DNA of 64,000 bases from the NCBI GenBank assembly GCA_015501585.1, contig JADNRY010000002.1, positions 1 through 64,000 on the forward strand, read 5' to 3'. The stretch is from Rhodocollybia butyracea. Taxonomy: Eukaryota; Basidiomycota; Agaricomycetes; Agaricales; Omphalotaceae. Within the stretch, counting starts at the first letter, position 1; every line of letters starts with the position of its first letter. This document shows positions 12,646-23,325 of this stretch, piece after piece. A program made the position numbers and the translations under genes. The notes under the pieces were generated by a model that ran no database searches, had not been told where the DNA came from, and saw only the letters and a list, made by a program, of their open reading frames with translations.

Positions 12646-13583
12646 ATGATTTTTACATCTTTCTTACTTCTGCTATTCCTTATCAACGTTGACGCCCGTC
12701 CTACCGATCCTCACTTGGAGCACCGTTCCGACAACCCCGCCCCCCTTGTTGCTCGGGTCTACCCGCCTCAGTATGGCTCTGGGGGCAGCCGTAATCGCAA
12801 TTCTCACCAAGATTCCCGTCCTCCCCCCAGAACCTCTAATCACTATCCTCCTCCTCGCGATGTCAGTCCTCCCCCCAAAGCCCCTACCCCTCCCCCGGCC
12901 TCTGAGTGGCCCCCTGTCCCTCCGACCGCTGATACGCTAATAGGTTATGTCTATCTTCCCCAGGTAAGCTCTTGAACTATTTAAGTTATTCTGATGTCAA
13001 TTATTGCAACAGGACATAGTCAGACACATGCAGGAGACGGAAAACTTTCTCCCAGTCACTGTGAATCGTGCTACTAGTTCGCTATTGGAAGGGACAGAAA
13101 TCATGGATATGGCATACCCTGACCCTGTGGCTGCAATGAGAGCGTATGTATTACTTTCCCACCATACAGACAATTTATTGACACGGTTAACAGGCTTCAC
13201 CCCAGTGATTTTGGAGGCTATCATGAGGTTAGTCTGAGCCGGCTTAAACCGCCAAAAAACAAAGTTAACTAAGTATACTCAAGTGTTTGATATCTGCAAA
13301 CAAAAACTCCTTCATCAATGACAACAAGCATGAGATGGTCAGTTCTCCGAGCTCCAGAAACTAAATATGAGACCAACCATTACTAACTGCGGCATAGGTG
13401 TTTGTCAATGATCAGCAAGCACTTGAGCACCCTGAACATTATCTCAAGGATTTTCTTCGACGCTCCGGTATTCGAGACCCAGACCCCATCTGGTTTTCCA
13501 AAGCAACAAATAATTACGGGGCCAAATACATTTTAATGGGTATTCCCCCCGATAGCCTACACGAACTCGGGGCATTCTGTTAT
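12646..13583 (+). pseudogene. Secreted proline-rich protein gene, interrupted by a copia LTR
   Basis: Exon 1 (12646-12963) encodes a signal peptide (MIFTSFLLLLFLINVDA) and a Pro/Ser/Arg-rich region, and ends in a CAG/GTAAGC donor. Exon 2 starts at 13013 (DIVRHMQETENF) and ends at a GTATGT donor near 13144. Two small exons (about 13191-13225 and 13285-13337) and a last one from 13398 (VFVNDQQALEHPEHYLKDF) follow in frame. The last exon runs into the LTR at 13584, whose first bases supply an immediate TGA. The original C-terminus is therefore missing or replaced. About 240 residues remain. I recognise no family beyond a small secreted protein. A truncated paralogue lies at 8188. Confidence 0.6.
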
Positions 13584-14099
13584 TGTTGAAACTAGATTAC
13601 CGCTTATGAGTCGTATCTAATCAGTAATGTGAGTCGACTAGACGCACTTGCTATACGATCGATGAACTGTCGATATATGCTATGTTGAAACTCACCCTCA
13701 AACACTAGACGCAGCCTCTACGCAGGTTCGTATAGATGTAGTCAATTATGCCATTCGCTATTAGTCTTATGATACATAGCTTGTACGCTGCCTTGCAGTA
13801 CCTATGAACAATACCTATAGAATTACCATACGGACTCCATCTTCTAGGGTACATTATGCACATGTATATGCACTATGTTTAGCAGTACGACTCAAGTAGA
13901 CTCATACATTGTTATAGGGTTTATTATATTCTGTAGTATAAATACTGTAGATATTTTCCTGTAACAATAACCAAGAATCCTACTATTCGTCTGGACACTT
14001 GTTCTGCTCTCAACAAGCACCCTTCTATCTCCTGTAACCTCCACACACTTCCAGGTGAGTATGCTGTCGACCTTGTGTTGACTGACCGCTGTTCCGACA
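13584..14099 (+). repeat. 5' LTR of copia element
   Basis: 516 bp, almost identical to the 3' LTR over the first 440 bp or so (one difference seen, GGTTCG against GGATCG). A block at about 14030-14056 and the last few bases differ clearly from the partner. Confidence 0.93.
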
Positions 14100-14114
14100 G
14101 GTTATGGGCCCCGG
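14100..14114 (+). other. Primer-binding site (half-tRNA type)
   Basis: GGTTATGGGCCCCGG directly follows the LTR. It resembles the copia-type primer site complementary to the anticodon-loop region of initiator tRNA-Met rather than to a tRNA 3' end. About 730 bp of untranslated leader follow, without a gene. Confidence 0.7.
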
Positions 14115-14842
14115 ATCGCTTCAACACATGTTGTGCCCTCCATTGTGCTTACTGCACTTGGTTAGACAGTGTTCAATGAACGTCCAACGCTCATTCCTGG
14201 AGTGTACGAAGTTCGCGTGTTGTGCATAGCTGGTCATGGTACATGGTAACATTCATGGATCGCATTTCTCTCCATTCCTGCATTGTTCAAAAATATACAT
14301 GACTTTGCACACTGACACACACATGTATTTACATAGGCACCCGATGATCGAACGAACTGTTTAAGGGCTTTGCTGTGATGGCATTCCCTTTAGGGTTTTA
14401 TTCCCTGCCAGGTAGACTTGGGGTCACCGCTATAATAGCCATAAAAGCGTTCATGTGCATCCGCTGGCAAACTGCGAACGATCATTGGGTTCTTGGCCTT
14501 CGTAGAATAATTGTACATACACATTACCTACCTGCTGCTTGCCTTAAGTTCTTCACATGCTGAAGGGATACTGTTCGATTGTGCTGCAAAGCACATCTGA
14601 ACGTTGACTGAACGCATATTCTTGGCATTCAGTTACCCTATTTGTGTTCCGATCAACTTAAGCGACTGAGTCCGAATTGGAATGATCGGATCAGTGGATG
14701 GAAAATGGATGGATAATTATATGCGATCAACACTAAAAACACTTGTCACGGGTTTCTGACTCTGTTGTTGTGATCTGAGTTCATAACTTGTGGAAGCACG
14801 TCACTGACTGTTGCTCTACTTTTTCTAGAACCTTATCAAAAC

Positions 14843-17800
14843 ATGTCTCTCTCAAACCTCTCTAGTGTTCCTCTCCTCAATGGGGCTAACTACCCCTCCT
14901 GGTCCAGTTCAATGACAGCGCTCCTTAGAGCCTCTCGTTGTTGGTCTGTTACAAGTGGACGAATCCCTCGCCCCAAACCAACATTCCGCAAGGCAAGCGC
15001 CTCTGAAGTTGCTGCTGGCACTTACAAGGCTAATGAAGATGTTGAGACCACCACTGCTGAACGGCAGAAAGAGATTGAAGACTGGGACAGCCTTGACGAT
15101 CAAGCCATGGGCTTAATTGCCCTCCGACTTCCTGATGACATCAGGGCTACTGTCCTAAAGACTGAATCTGGCGAAACATGGGACGAAATCAAAAAGATCT
15201 ATGGCAAACCCGGCTCTGCCGGCACTTTTGGCATCTTCAAAGAGGCCATTAACTTCCAAATCGACGGAAGAAACGACCCTACTCTTGCCCTAGCATCTTT
15301 AAACTCCACCTTCTCCCGCCTTGATGGCTCTGGTCTCATTCTTCCCGAACCAGTAAAAGCTATGATTCTCTTGGCCGCCTTACCTACTCAATGGGATAGT
15401 CTTGCGATGACAATCCTTTCTCGAGATGCTACTCTTCTTACTCCGTCCAACATCATGCCGATCATTCAGGACGAGTACCGCCGCCGCCAATCCAACGCTA
15501 CCTCACTCGCGGCCCGCATCTCCGGCGTCAAACGTCAATCTGACTCCAAGTCTTCTTGGAATGACCAGAAGAAGAAGAAGGACACTAAGAAGGGAGCGCC
15601 TTACCCGGCAAGCAAACCTTCCAACGACTCGTCCTCTTCTTCCGACAAAGACAAAAAGACACGCCGCGGAAAGAAAGGAGGAAAAGGCAAAGAAAAGGCT
15701 CATGAATCGGCTGAAGTGGAGACTTCCAATGTCTCCAATTTCGCCACCTGCCTTGCCTCGCGCATTAACGACAGCTTCCTCCGTGAAGCCTCCCACGACT
15801 CCGTCCTTGACAGGATGAAGATCGAGGAAGTAGAGGTCGATCTCTCTGATCACCTTTGGCCTCAGACCAAACTCGATATGGACATTGACGAGGAAATGTA
15901 TGGCTCTGGAGACGAGCGCCTTATTTTCTGGCAAGCTTCCCTTAATAGTTTTAAGGAAAAATTCACTGACCAATTGCACTCATTACAACAGATGTTCAAT
16001 AATATGGCTGGAATATCGAACGGTCCAAACGGACCTTATGTATCACATTCTCCACGCTTCTTGAACTCTGTACCTCCTAGTGAGGGTAAATTAAATAAAA
16101 TGGTTTCTAATGATGTGCATGGTGCGAATAAGAACCTTAGTCAGATATTTAACACATGGCTGCTTGATTCCGGTGCATCTGGATATTTTACCCCTTATCG
16201 GCAAGACTTTGTGTCTTATAAAAAATTCACACACCCGATACCTGTCCAGACTGCTGACGAACGTACGTCAACCTTTATTGAAGGTGCCGGGACAGTCTAC
16301 ATAAGGCATGACAACGGCGAAGGAAAAATCCTCACGACTAAGTTACACCCAGTGTTTTACCAACCGCATTGCACACACCGACTTCTATCTGTTGGTTTAT
16401 TAAATCGACAGGGTTGTTACACAACTATTAACGTTGAAAAATCAGTTATTCGTAAGACGGATGATGACTCAACAATCATGACCTTATATCCCAATAACGA
16501 CAGGGATAATATTCACTGGCTAAAGGCCGATGTAGTGAAATCTGAGATAGGCATGATATCATCTCCTAATGATTTTAACACCTGGCATAACCGTTTTGCA
16601 CATCCCGGTGATGTCGTATTACGCAATGCTCCTGGAAATGTCAACGGACTACCTAAGTTGTCAATACCAGATAAAGAATCTCCATGCAAGGGTTGCGCGC
16701 TTGGAAAGGCTGCCTCCAAAGCATATCCTAAGTCCGAGAAACGAGCATCCAACCCTATGGATTTAATTCATGCAGATTTGGTTGAAATCCCAACCGTCTC
16801 TTATCATAAATTTAAATTTGTGATCACTCTGCTGGATGACTGCTCTTCTCATGCTACTTCGATCATGCTGCGACAAAAATCAGAAGCGTTTCAAGCCTTC
16901 AAGGATTTCAAATCTTGGGCTGAAAAACAAACTGGACGCAAACTTGTGCGTTTCCGCATTGATCGAGGGGGAGAACTTATCTCAAAGGAATTTACTTCCT
17001 TTCTCAAGTCTGAGGGTATTGATATTCAAATGTCCGAACCTTATGTTCATCAACAGAATGGTAGAGCGGAACGTATCAACCGTACACTCATGGAAAAATC
17101 CGAAGCCATGCGACACCATGCATGCTGCCCGGAGTCCTGGTGGCAATTTTCATATTCCACAGGAGTACATGTGTACAACCGCACACCGATCCGTCGATTG
17201 AACTGGAAGACACCAATTGAAGGCTTTCTCAAAAAGAAACCTGATGTCTCGTACTTCAGAACCTTTGGCTGTGGCGCTTATGTCTTTATTCCTATTGACA
17301 AGCGAAAAAATAAACAATCCCCACACTCTGAAGCAATGACTTTCATTGGATATGACCAAGGAAGCAAAGGATATCTATTCATGCGTAGCGATAATTCCGT
17401 AGTGCATGCTGCACAAGCAACTTTCTATGAGAAATGGTTTCCACGGTGCAAATCCGAATCTGATTCTGGAGTAAAACCCGCTATACCTGTTGCCCCCACG
17501 CCTGTGAAACCTTCGCAACCTTCAAATGGTAATGGTGCAGACATTCCATTTGATCCGGAATTCCCGGAAGATCAACCACAACCGTTTACTGAACCGGATA
17601 ATGGACCGCACAGTCCACCAGCTGGCCCAGATCCAGATCTGCCTGGTGATGATGATGCTCCAAATCCCAATCCTCCGGTACCATCTCGATCACCCACCCC
17701 TCCACCTCAAGCAAGAGACCCTTCACCACCTGCTCCCGATCCTAATCCATTCAGCTACCGTCCCGAAGACGTTGAAGCATGGAAACGTGTGAACCCCACT

Positions 17801-19738
17801 AGAGAACGCCGTGCACCCTTGCGCCCTGGCATGATACCCACGCCTGGCACTTGGAGCCGACAAGCTGATCGTGAAGAACGTGCTGAGCGCTTTGGACACG
17901 CTAGACGTGGACTTGTGCCTGCTCGCAATATAGTTCCTGATCAAGTTCCACCACTGGTTCCACCACCACGTCCATTGAATCCTGATGACCGTATGGTCAC
18001 ACCGCCACCTCCAGGCGCTACTCCGGATTCTGACATAGAAGAGGAAGCACTTCTGACTAAACTAGCTCAGGAAGGGGGAGTTGAATTACAAAAATACCTT
18101 CTTTCGCAAGCAATCTCCGATTCTCTAGAAGAATCATCTTTTATCACAGATCTTGACAGTGAAATGATACCGGCTAAACACGAAGCCGCTAGGAATAATC
18201 CTGATAATTGGATTTCTCCAACATCATATCGTCATTTACCATCTGCTGAAAGAAAGAAATGGGATCAAGCATGCAAAGATGAGATCGATGGTTTGAAGAA
18301 ACGAAATGTCTTTGAAGTAGTTGATCTACCAAAAGGTCGCAAACCTATCCGTTGTCGATGGGTTTTTACTAAAAAATCTGACGGTCGCTATAAAGCCCGA
18401 CTCGTAGCAAAAGGTTTTTCACAAGTAGAAGGTGTGGATTATAATGAGTTGTTCTCACCGGTCGCCCGGTTTGAAACTGTACGAACTCTCCTAGCTTTAG
18501 CCGCATTAGAGGACTGGGAAATCCAGGCTCTTGACGTCAAACAGGCTTTTCTTTATGGCAAGCTAGATGAAGAGATCTACATGGAACAACCTAAAGACTT
18601 CATTAAAGAAGGCACACCAAAAGTATGGCGGTTACATCGTGCATTATACGGACTGAAACAAGCTAGCTTATCCTGGTGGAAGGAATGTAATGCCTCCATG
18701 GGAAAATTGGGATTTAAGCGCTGCTCTTCAGATGCTGGTGTATACGTCTTTAAATCAAATGGCAAAACCGTAACTGCCATCATCTATGTTGATGACGCAC
18801 TCTTTCTTGGCAAGGACAAAGATCTTGTTCTTAAAAAGAAAAACGAGTTTATGAAATTATGGGAATGTCGTGATCTAGGAGAACCAACTGAGTTCCTTGG
18901 AATGCGGATTACACGGGATCGTTCCAAACGTGTCTTAACACTTGACCAACAACCTTATCTTCGAAAGGTCATAGAACGTTTTGGACTGACTAATGCTAAA
19001 GCCACCCCAACCCCATTACCTTCATCCTGGGTTCCTCGTGCAAACACTGGTCGTGTAGATGCCAAACTTAGACAACGCTTTCAAAGCGTAATTGGATCTT
19101 TATTGTATCTGATGCTAGGCACCCGACCCGACATTGCTTATGCCGTTATAAAACTCTCACAGTATTCGGCGAATCCAAACCCAGACCACCTGGCCAAAGC
19201 ACTTTACATTGTGCGCTACTTAATTGGGACTTCTACTTACGTACTTGTCTTTGATGGTAGATCTGACCATGGCTTCTTAGCCTATTGTGATTCTGACTGG
19301 GCGTCAGATCCAGATGATCGAAAATCCCATACTGGGATGATTATCAAACTTGCCACAGGTCCAATCTGCTGGACTTCTCATAAACAGAAAACAGTTGCTC
19401 TTTCATCGACTGAAGCTGAATACATGGCTTTATCTGATTCATGTAGACAACTCATGTGGCTCAAGTCTCTCTTTTCTGAGATCGGAATTACTATCGCTGT
19501 ATTGCCCTTATGTGGTGATAATCAAGGATCAATCTTTCTGGGATCTAATCCTGTACAAGAAAGAAGAACCAAGCATATTGATATACGATATCATTATATC
19601 AGAGAACGCATTGAATCAAAAGAAATAGAACTCTTCTATGTTCCTACTGATGATAATGTCGCAGATCTTCTCACGAAGAACCTTGCACTTGTCAAATTTC
19701 AGAAATTCCGCAACAGTCTTGGAATTCTCTTTAATTGA
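14843..19738 (+). CDS. Copia Gag-Pol polyprotein
   Basis: One frame of 1631 residues with all domains in copia order. A Gag region (LNGANYPSWSSSM start) leads to a Lys/Ser-rich segment without a CCHC knuckle. The protease motif WLLDSGAS is at about residue 440. A pre-integrase HHCC module follows (HNRFAHPG, then CKGCALGKA). The integrase core has Asp, Asp and Glu in HADLVE (about 642), RIDRGGEL (about 706) and NGRAERIN (about 741). A Pro-rich linker precedes reverse transcriptase with IYVDDALFLG (about 1315). RNase H follows with YCDSDWAS, SSTEAEYMAL and a final DLLTK. No stop or frameshift was seen. It would make a cytoplasmic particle that copies its RNA and inserts the cDNA. Confidence 0.96.
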   Translation: MSLSNLSSVPLLNGANYPSWSSSMTALLRASRCWSVTSGRIPRPKPTFRKASASEVAAGTYKANEDVETTTAERQKEIEDWDSLDDQAMGLIALRLPDDIRATVLKTESGETWDEIKKIYGKPGSAGTFGIFKEAINFQIDGRNDPTLALASLNSTFSRLDGSGLILPEPVKAMILLAALPTQWDSLAMTILSRDATLLTPSNIMPIIQDEYRRRQSNATSLAARISGVKRQSDSKSSWNDQKKKKDTKKGAPYPASKPSNDSSSSSDKDKKTRRGKKGGKGKEKAHESAEVETSNVSNFATCLASRINDSFLREASHDSVLDRMKIEEVEVDLSDHLWPQTKLDMDIDEEMYGSGDERLIFWQASLNSFKEKFTDQLHSLQQMFNNMAGISNGPNGPYVSHSPRFLNSVPPSEGKLNKMVSNDVHGANKNLSQIFNTWLLDSGASGYFTPYRQDFVSYKKFTHPIPVQTADERTSTFIEGAGTVYIRHDNGEGKILTTKLHPVFYQPHCTHRLLSVGLLNRQGCYTTINVEKSVIRKTDDDSTIMTLYPNNDRDNIHWLKADVVKSEIGMISSPNDFNTWHNRFAHPGDVVLRNAPGNVNGLPKLSIPDKESPCKGCALGKAASKAYPKSEKRASNPMDLIHADLVEIPTVSYHKFKFVITLLDDCSSHATSIMLRQKSEAFQAFKDFKSWAEKQTGRKLVRFRIDRGGELISKEFTSFLKSEGIDIQMSEPYVHQQNGRAERINRTLMEKSEAMRHHACCPESWWQFSYSTGVHVYNRTPIRRLNWKTPIEGFLKKKPDVSYFRTFGCGAYVFIPIDKRKNKQSPHSEAMTFIGYDQGSKGYLFMRSDNSVVHAAQATFYEKWFPRCKSESDSGVKPAIPVAPTPVKPSQPSNGNGADIPFDPEFPEDQPQPFTEPDNGPHSPPAGPDPDLPGDDDAPNPNPPVPSRSPTPPPQARDPSPPAPDPNPFSYRPEDVEAWKRVNPTRERRAPLRPGMIPTPGTWSRQADREERAERFGHARRGLVPARNIVPDQVPPLVPPPRPLNPDDRMVTPPPPGATPDSDIEEEALLTKLAQEGGVELQKYLLSQAISDSLEESSFITDLDSEMIPAKHEAARNNPDNWISPTSYRHLPSAERKKWDQACKDEIDGLKKRNVFEVVDLPKGRKPIRCRWVFTKKSDGRYKARLVAKGFSQVEGVDYNELFSPVARFETVRTLLALAALEDWEIQALDVKQAFLYGKLDEEIYMEQPKDFIKEGTPKVWRLHRALYGLKQASLSWWKECNASMGKLGFKRCSSDAGVYVFKSNGKTVTAIIYVDDALFLGKDKDLVLKKKNEFMKLWECRDLGEPTEFLGMRITRDRSKRVLTLDQQPYLRKVIERFGLTNAKATPTPLPSSWVPRANTGRVDAKLRQRFQSVIGSLLYLMLGTRPDIAYAVIKLSQYSANPNPDHLAKALYIVRYLIGTSTYVLVFDGRSDHGFLAYCDSDWASDPDDRKSHTGMIIKLATGPICWTSHKQKTVALSSTEAEYMALSDSCRQLMWLKSLFSEIGITIAVLPLCGDNQGSIFLGSNPVQERRTKHIDIRYHYIRERIESKEIELFYVPTDDNVADLLTKNLALVKFQKFRNSLGILFN

Positions 19739-19822
19739 TTCGCTATAGACTGTGCAATATGTCTATAAACTATAATGCCGTTTAAAGTCGATAAAAATTA
19801 TACTTCTTAGCTACAATTCTTA

Positions 19823-19833
19823 GCGAGGGGGAG
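19823..19833 (+). other. Polypurine tract
   Basis: GCGAGGGGGAG lies directly before the 3' LTR, the expected position for plus-strand priming. Confidence 0.8.
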
Positions 19834-20351
19834 TGTTGAAACTAGATTACCGCTTATGAGTCGTATCTAATCAGTAATGTGAGTCGACTAGACGCACTTG
19901 CTATACGATCGATGAACTGTCGATATATGCTATGTTGAAACTCACCCTCAAACACTAGACGCAGCCTCTACGCAGGATCGTATAGATGTAGTCAATTATG
20001 CCATTCGCTATTAGTCTTATGATACATAGCTTGTACGCTGCCTTGCAGTACCTATGAACAATACCTATAGAATTACCATACGGACTCCATCTTCTAGGGT
20101 ACATTATGCACATGTATATGCACTATGTTTAGCAGTACGACTCAAGTAGACTCATACATTGTTATAGGGTTTATTATATTCTGTAGTATAAATACTGTAG
20201 ATATTTTCCTGTAACAATAACCAAGAATCCTACTATTCGTCTGGACACTTGTTCTGCTCTCAACAAGCACTCTTACAAACTCCTGTAAACACCCTTACAC
20301 TTCCAGGTGAGTATGCTGTCGACCTTGTGTTGACTGACCGCTGTTTCTACA
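19834..20351 (+). repeat. 3' LTR of copia element
   Basis: 518 bp, the partner of the 5' LTR. It ends CTGTTTCTACA where the other ends CTGTTCCGACA, and abuts adenylation-gene sequence at 20352. Confidence 0.93.
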
Positions 20352-20756
20352 TTGGCATCTCTGAATATATTGATGAGCTGGGGAATGTATCCAGCTCTGG
20401 AAATTGCGTATACATGTACAATGTCGAGATACTTGTAGCCTTCGAAACTGGGAACGAGGAATTATAGAGTCAGCTCAGCACGATTCAACATGTCTCGGCG
20501 GCACTCGCAAGCCTCTGCATTCAACTTACCATAAAGCAATCACAGACCTCTGGGGAATATCACTAGTCTCTTTCAAAACATGAAACCAGTGCCCCGCAAG
20601 ATGCTCAATGTCGAGAAGGAATTGATGGAAAGTGATATCCGTCCAAAGTTCAATCTGGTCAGTTTGGGGGTTGACCTGAGGAATCTTGAATGCAACTCTG
20701 AAGGGGGAGCGGGAGGCCGCATCTTCGATGTTGGTTAGGTGGGTCAGTGGTGGCAT
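20352..20756 (-). pseudogene. Adenylation-domain gene copy 1, 5' fragment only
   Basis: Exon 1 (ATG 20754-20756, ending IPQRSVIAL before a GTAAGT donor at about 20531) and the first part of exon 2 (GYKYLDIVHVYAISRAGY) match the complete paralogues further right. The gene stops at the end of the copia LTR at 20352. The missing 430 residues are not found on the other side of the element, so this is a truncated relic. A TTTATAAAC box lies just upstream, near 20788. Confidence 0.85.
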
Positions 20757-21589
20757 GATAAGGTGATCTTTATGATCAACGGAGGGTTTATAAACCTCCA
20801 GGGCTGCACCTTGGCTCCCGTAGCAAAGAGCGTCATTCCGGTGTCATTATTGTTTCCTCGCTCCAAAATGAATAGTGATTCAATCTCGCTACACACTTCC
20901 CCCACCAAGCAGCGATCCGCTTTAGGTAAATCATTTGGCCACGCTCACCCTACCTACATCATCCTAGCAGATCCTAGCATGCTTCGCACACAGTGCACCG
21001 CGATTGGAGCACGACTGTTCACCTCATGCAATCTACTTACAACTAAATCAATTAAATCGATGCCAGGTTGAGAAAGTGCATCTTTGATGTAGATAAATCA
21101 ATCAGCGATATCGAGATGAATGCTAAGATTATTTTAGATGATGTAGGTTGCTCTTGCTTCTCAAGACCTCAGATATATCAAGAGCAGAGGCTGAAAAAGT
21201 TTGGTTTTACAATTCAATGTTTCTTTCTTCTTTGCATGGTTGTTCAGATACTACGTAGTATCCCTCGAGCTCTCCTGCCGCATTTCCTTGTCCCACCCAA
21301 GATCCTTCCGGTTGAGAACAGAAGCCTGATTCTTACGACATGAGCATCTTCGACCCAGCGGCAAATGAAAGCTACGGCCGAGAACAACGTACGACACTGC
21401 ATATTGTAGCGAGTTGAGGGGAGATCCGAGTCGGCGGTGTGCAGGATGCAGAGGACCCAAATTTCTTCCTTTCTCGTTCGGGCTTTCGAACGAGTTCTGA
21501 CTTAGTTTATAGTCGACCCAGGTACGGTCGACAATGTAAAAAAATGAAACGAGTTATTGAAGCTGAGGTAGATATACCGCGAGCCTGTA
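20757..21589. other. Upstream region of copy 1, no gene
   Basis: Holds the TTTATAAAC box (about 20788-20796) and AT-rich intergenic sequence. Short frames only. Confidence 0.5.
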
Positions 21590-22388
21590 GTGTTGATTAT
21601 ACTGCGCTACTTACACAACTCTTTTCTTGAGGCCCAGGTTTCCTCGGATAGCGAATCTGGTCATTGCTTCCGATTCAAAGCCATTCACGCCATATTCAGG
21701 ATGCAGCACACGCCGAGCATTAATCTTCTCTAGAACCACGTCGCTGCTTGCTTTTCCTTTTCATCGTTCGCACCGACTTCTGTAGCCACATGAAGTGCTT
21801 TCTCCAGGTCTTTCGTTCCCATGACTGGCCCAGTGAGGTCTAATAGCTCGTGTCCGATTCTATGGTTCGCTACTTCTTCGCTGCTTCCTCTTCACTGCAT
21901 TCCCCTCAAAGTGAAGACGCTACGCTGGCTGCAGCAGATAGGGAGGAGGCGAGTGCCAAATGAACCCCACTTGAGAGAAAAAGGGATCAATGCTTCCAAG
22001 GTTTAGTACTTCTAAATTGATGAATATGGAGTACACCCACCTTCAGCGTCCCAGGCGACTCGGAAACCGGGTCCAGCGTATCTAGGTGCCGAGTAACTGT
22101 AGTCACTCGCGCTTTTCACGCTACCCTCCACCATAGATCCGTTTTCTGTGGTCAGTTTGATCACTCTAGGTGCCAAATGGAACATAGAAATATATCGGGC
22201 GATCATCGTAGAGTTGGATGGATTTGGTACTGCGGATGGATAAAAGAGCAAACCTGTGTCCTTCTTTGTCTTTCCTTCCTCGTCAAACATTTCTTTATTT
22301 CTGACAAACCCGATGGACGTCGTTCCGTTGTTCACAGGAATGAACCAGACCCATCCAGATTCATCTATAGTTAAATGAGGCTGGAGTG
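21590..22388 (-). pseudogene. Flavin-dependent halogenase, broken copy
   Basis: Matches the intact halogenase at 58343-60513. Exon 7 is nearly complete here (WVWFIP-containing start, then a VNNGTTSIGFVRNKEMF block, 22012-22370). The 5' half of the gene is missing: similarity ends at about 22388 and other repeated sequence takes over. Near 21860 about 370 bp are deleted relative to the intact gene, joining the end of the FIDPFF-region exon to the C-terminal exon. The junction carries the short repeat TTCGCT, which is found at both break points in the intact copy. The C-terminal exon also has stops and frameshifts (around 21630-21760). It cannot make a working enzyme. Confidence 0.85.
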
Positions 22389-23325
22389 ATCCTATATCGA
22401 GACTTGTAGTAGTACCTGCGGTAAATTTTCAGTATCGCGTCAATGTAATGAGCATGTTGTATGGATCATCCAATCTTCCATTTGAAGCGGCCACGCGAGT
22501 TCTATATGTGCAAAACTGACGCATATATTCTTCTAATGTATGGTGTCAAATTGGCTTGAATTTCTGATAGTATGAAGCACCAGAGCAGCCAGCGGGACAA
22601 CCATATGCAGTGACGTGACATATAAAGGATAGGGAAAGTTGACGTTGAATCCGAGAACATATGTTGCAAAAGAACCTAATCATGTAGTAGATAAAGCAAC
22701 GATGAAATAGAATATGGACTTGCCAGGAGCCAATGATTAATGAACCGCATTCCACCACTCTAGTTTCATTACTTCTCGTGAATCCCAGGGACTGACGGCA
22801 GGAAACAATGACGATTGCATCGGTGATCCTGTAGTTTCGCACTGTAAGAGGCCATTTTTGTGTGGTGGTTGTTCAGAGTGAGTAACAAGCGCGTTCCGGG
22901 CGGAACGATTCGGTAGCTCTTGCCGAGTTACGGCAAGCGATTCGGATTATTTGTAGTCCTCCAACTATCAAGATTTCTAGGATTCGGAATCTTACGCGGT
23001 AATAATGGAGCTTCCAAGAGACCATGGTATTGGGGCTCGCAGCGTACGCGTCTTCCAAGCAGGCATTCACATTGATATCCAGTTTAGCAGGATCCTTCTT
23101 GCAATGAATTATTTTCTTGCACAGCCAAAGCTGCAAGTCTTCTTTGCTTTTTTCCGTGCCCCTTTCTCCTCCAAGAATTCGCCCAGAGTCAGCTTTCCTC
23201 TGCTCTTTTCCTGTGCACTTAGTTCTTATAATCTGAACTCATTCGTTCGTTCGTCTTTTGGTTTCGCTCCCAGCCTCTCGCATTCTTTCTTCGTGCCGCC
23301 GCCGCCGTTTCCCTTGGACAACTGG
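22389..23325. repeat. Repeated intergenic block, unit I
   Basis: This block recurs at about 27790-28775 and 33015-33563. Landmarks are GTCAATGTAATGAGCATGTTG, GCGCGTTCCGGGCGGA and TTGCCGAGTTACGGCAAG, in the same order. Only short frames occur, so it is probably ordinary intergenic sequence spread by segmental duplication. Confidence 0.7.

Larger units (their letters stand above)
13584..20351 (+). mobile_element. Ty1/copia LTR retrotransposon, full length, probably chimeric
   Basis: Direct LTRs (13584-14099 and 19834-20351) begin TGTTGAAAC and end ACA. They enclose a primer-binding site, one long polyprotein and a polypurine tract. The five bases outside the left end (GTTAT) do not match those outside the right end (TTGGC), so there is no target duplication. 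The left flank is a secreted-protein gene and the right flank is an adenylation-domain gene. The coding part is complete, so it could be a young element. Confidence 0.95.

Noticed and set aside
15503..15979. Minus-strand 158-codon frame inside the copia polyprotein
   Set aside because: Shadow of the intact Gag-Pol frame.
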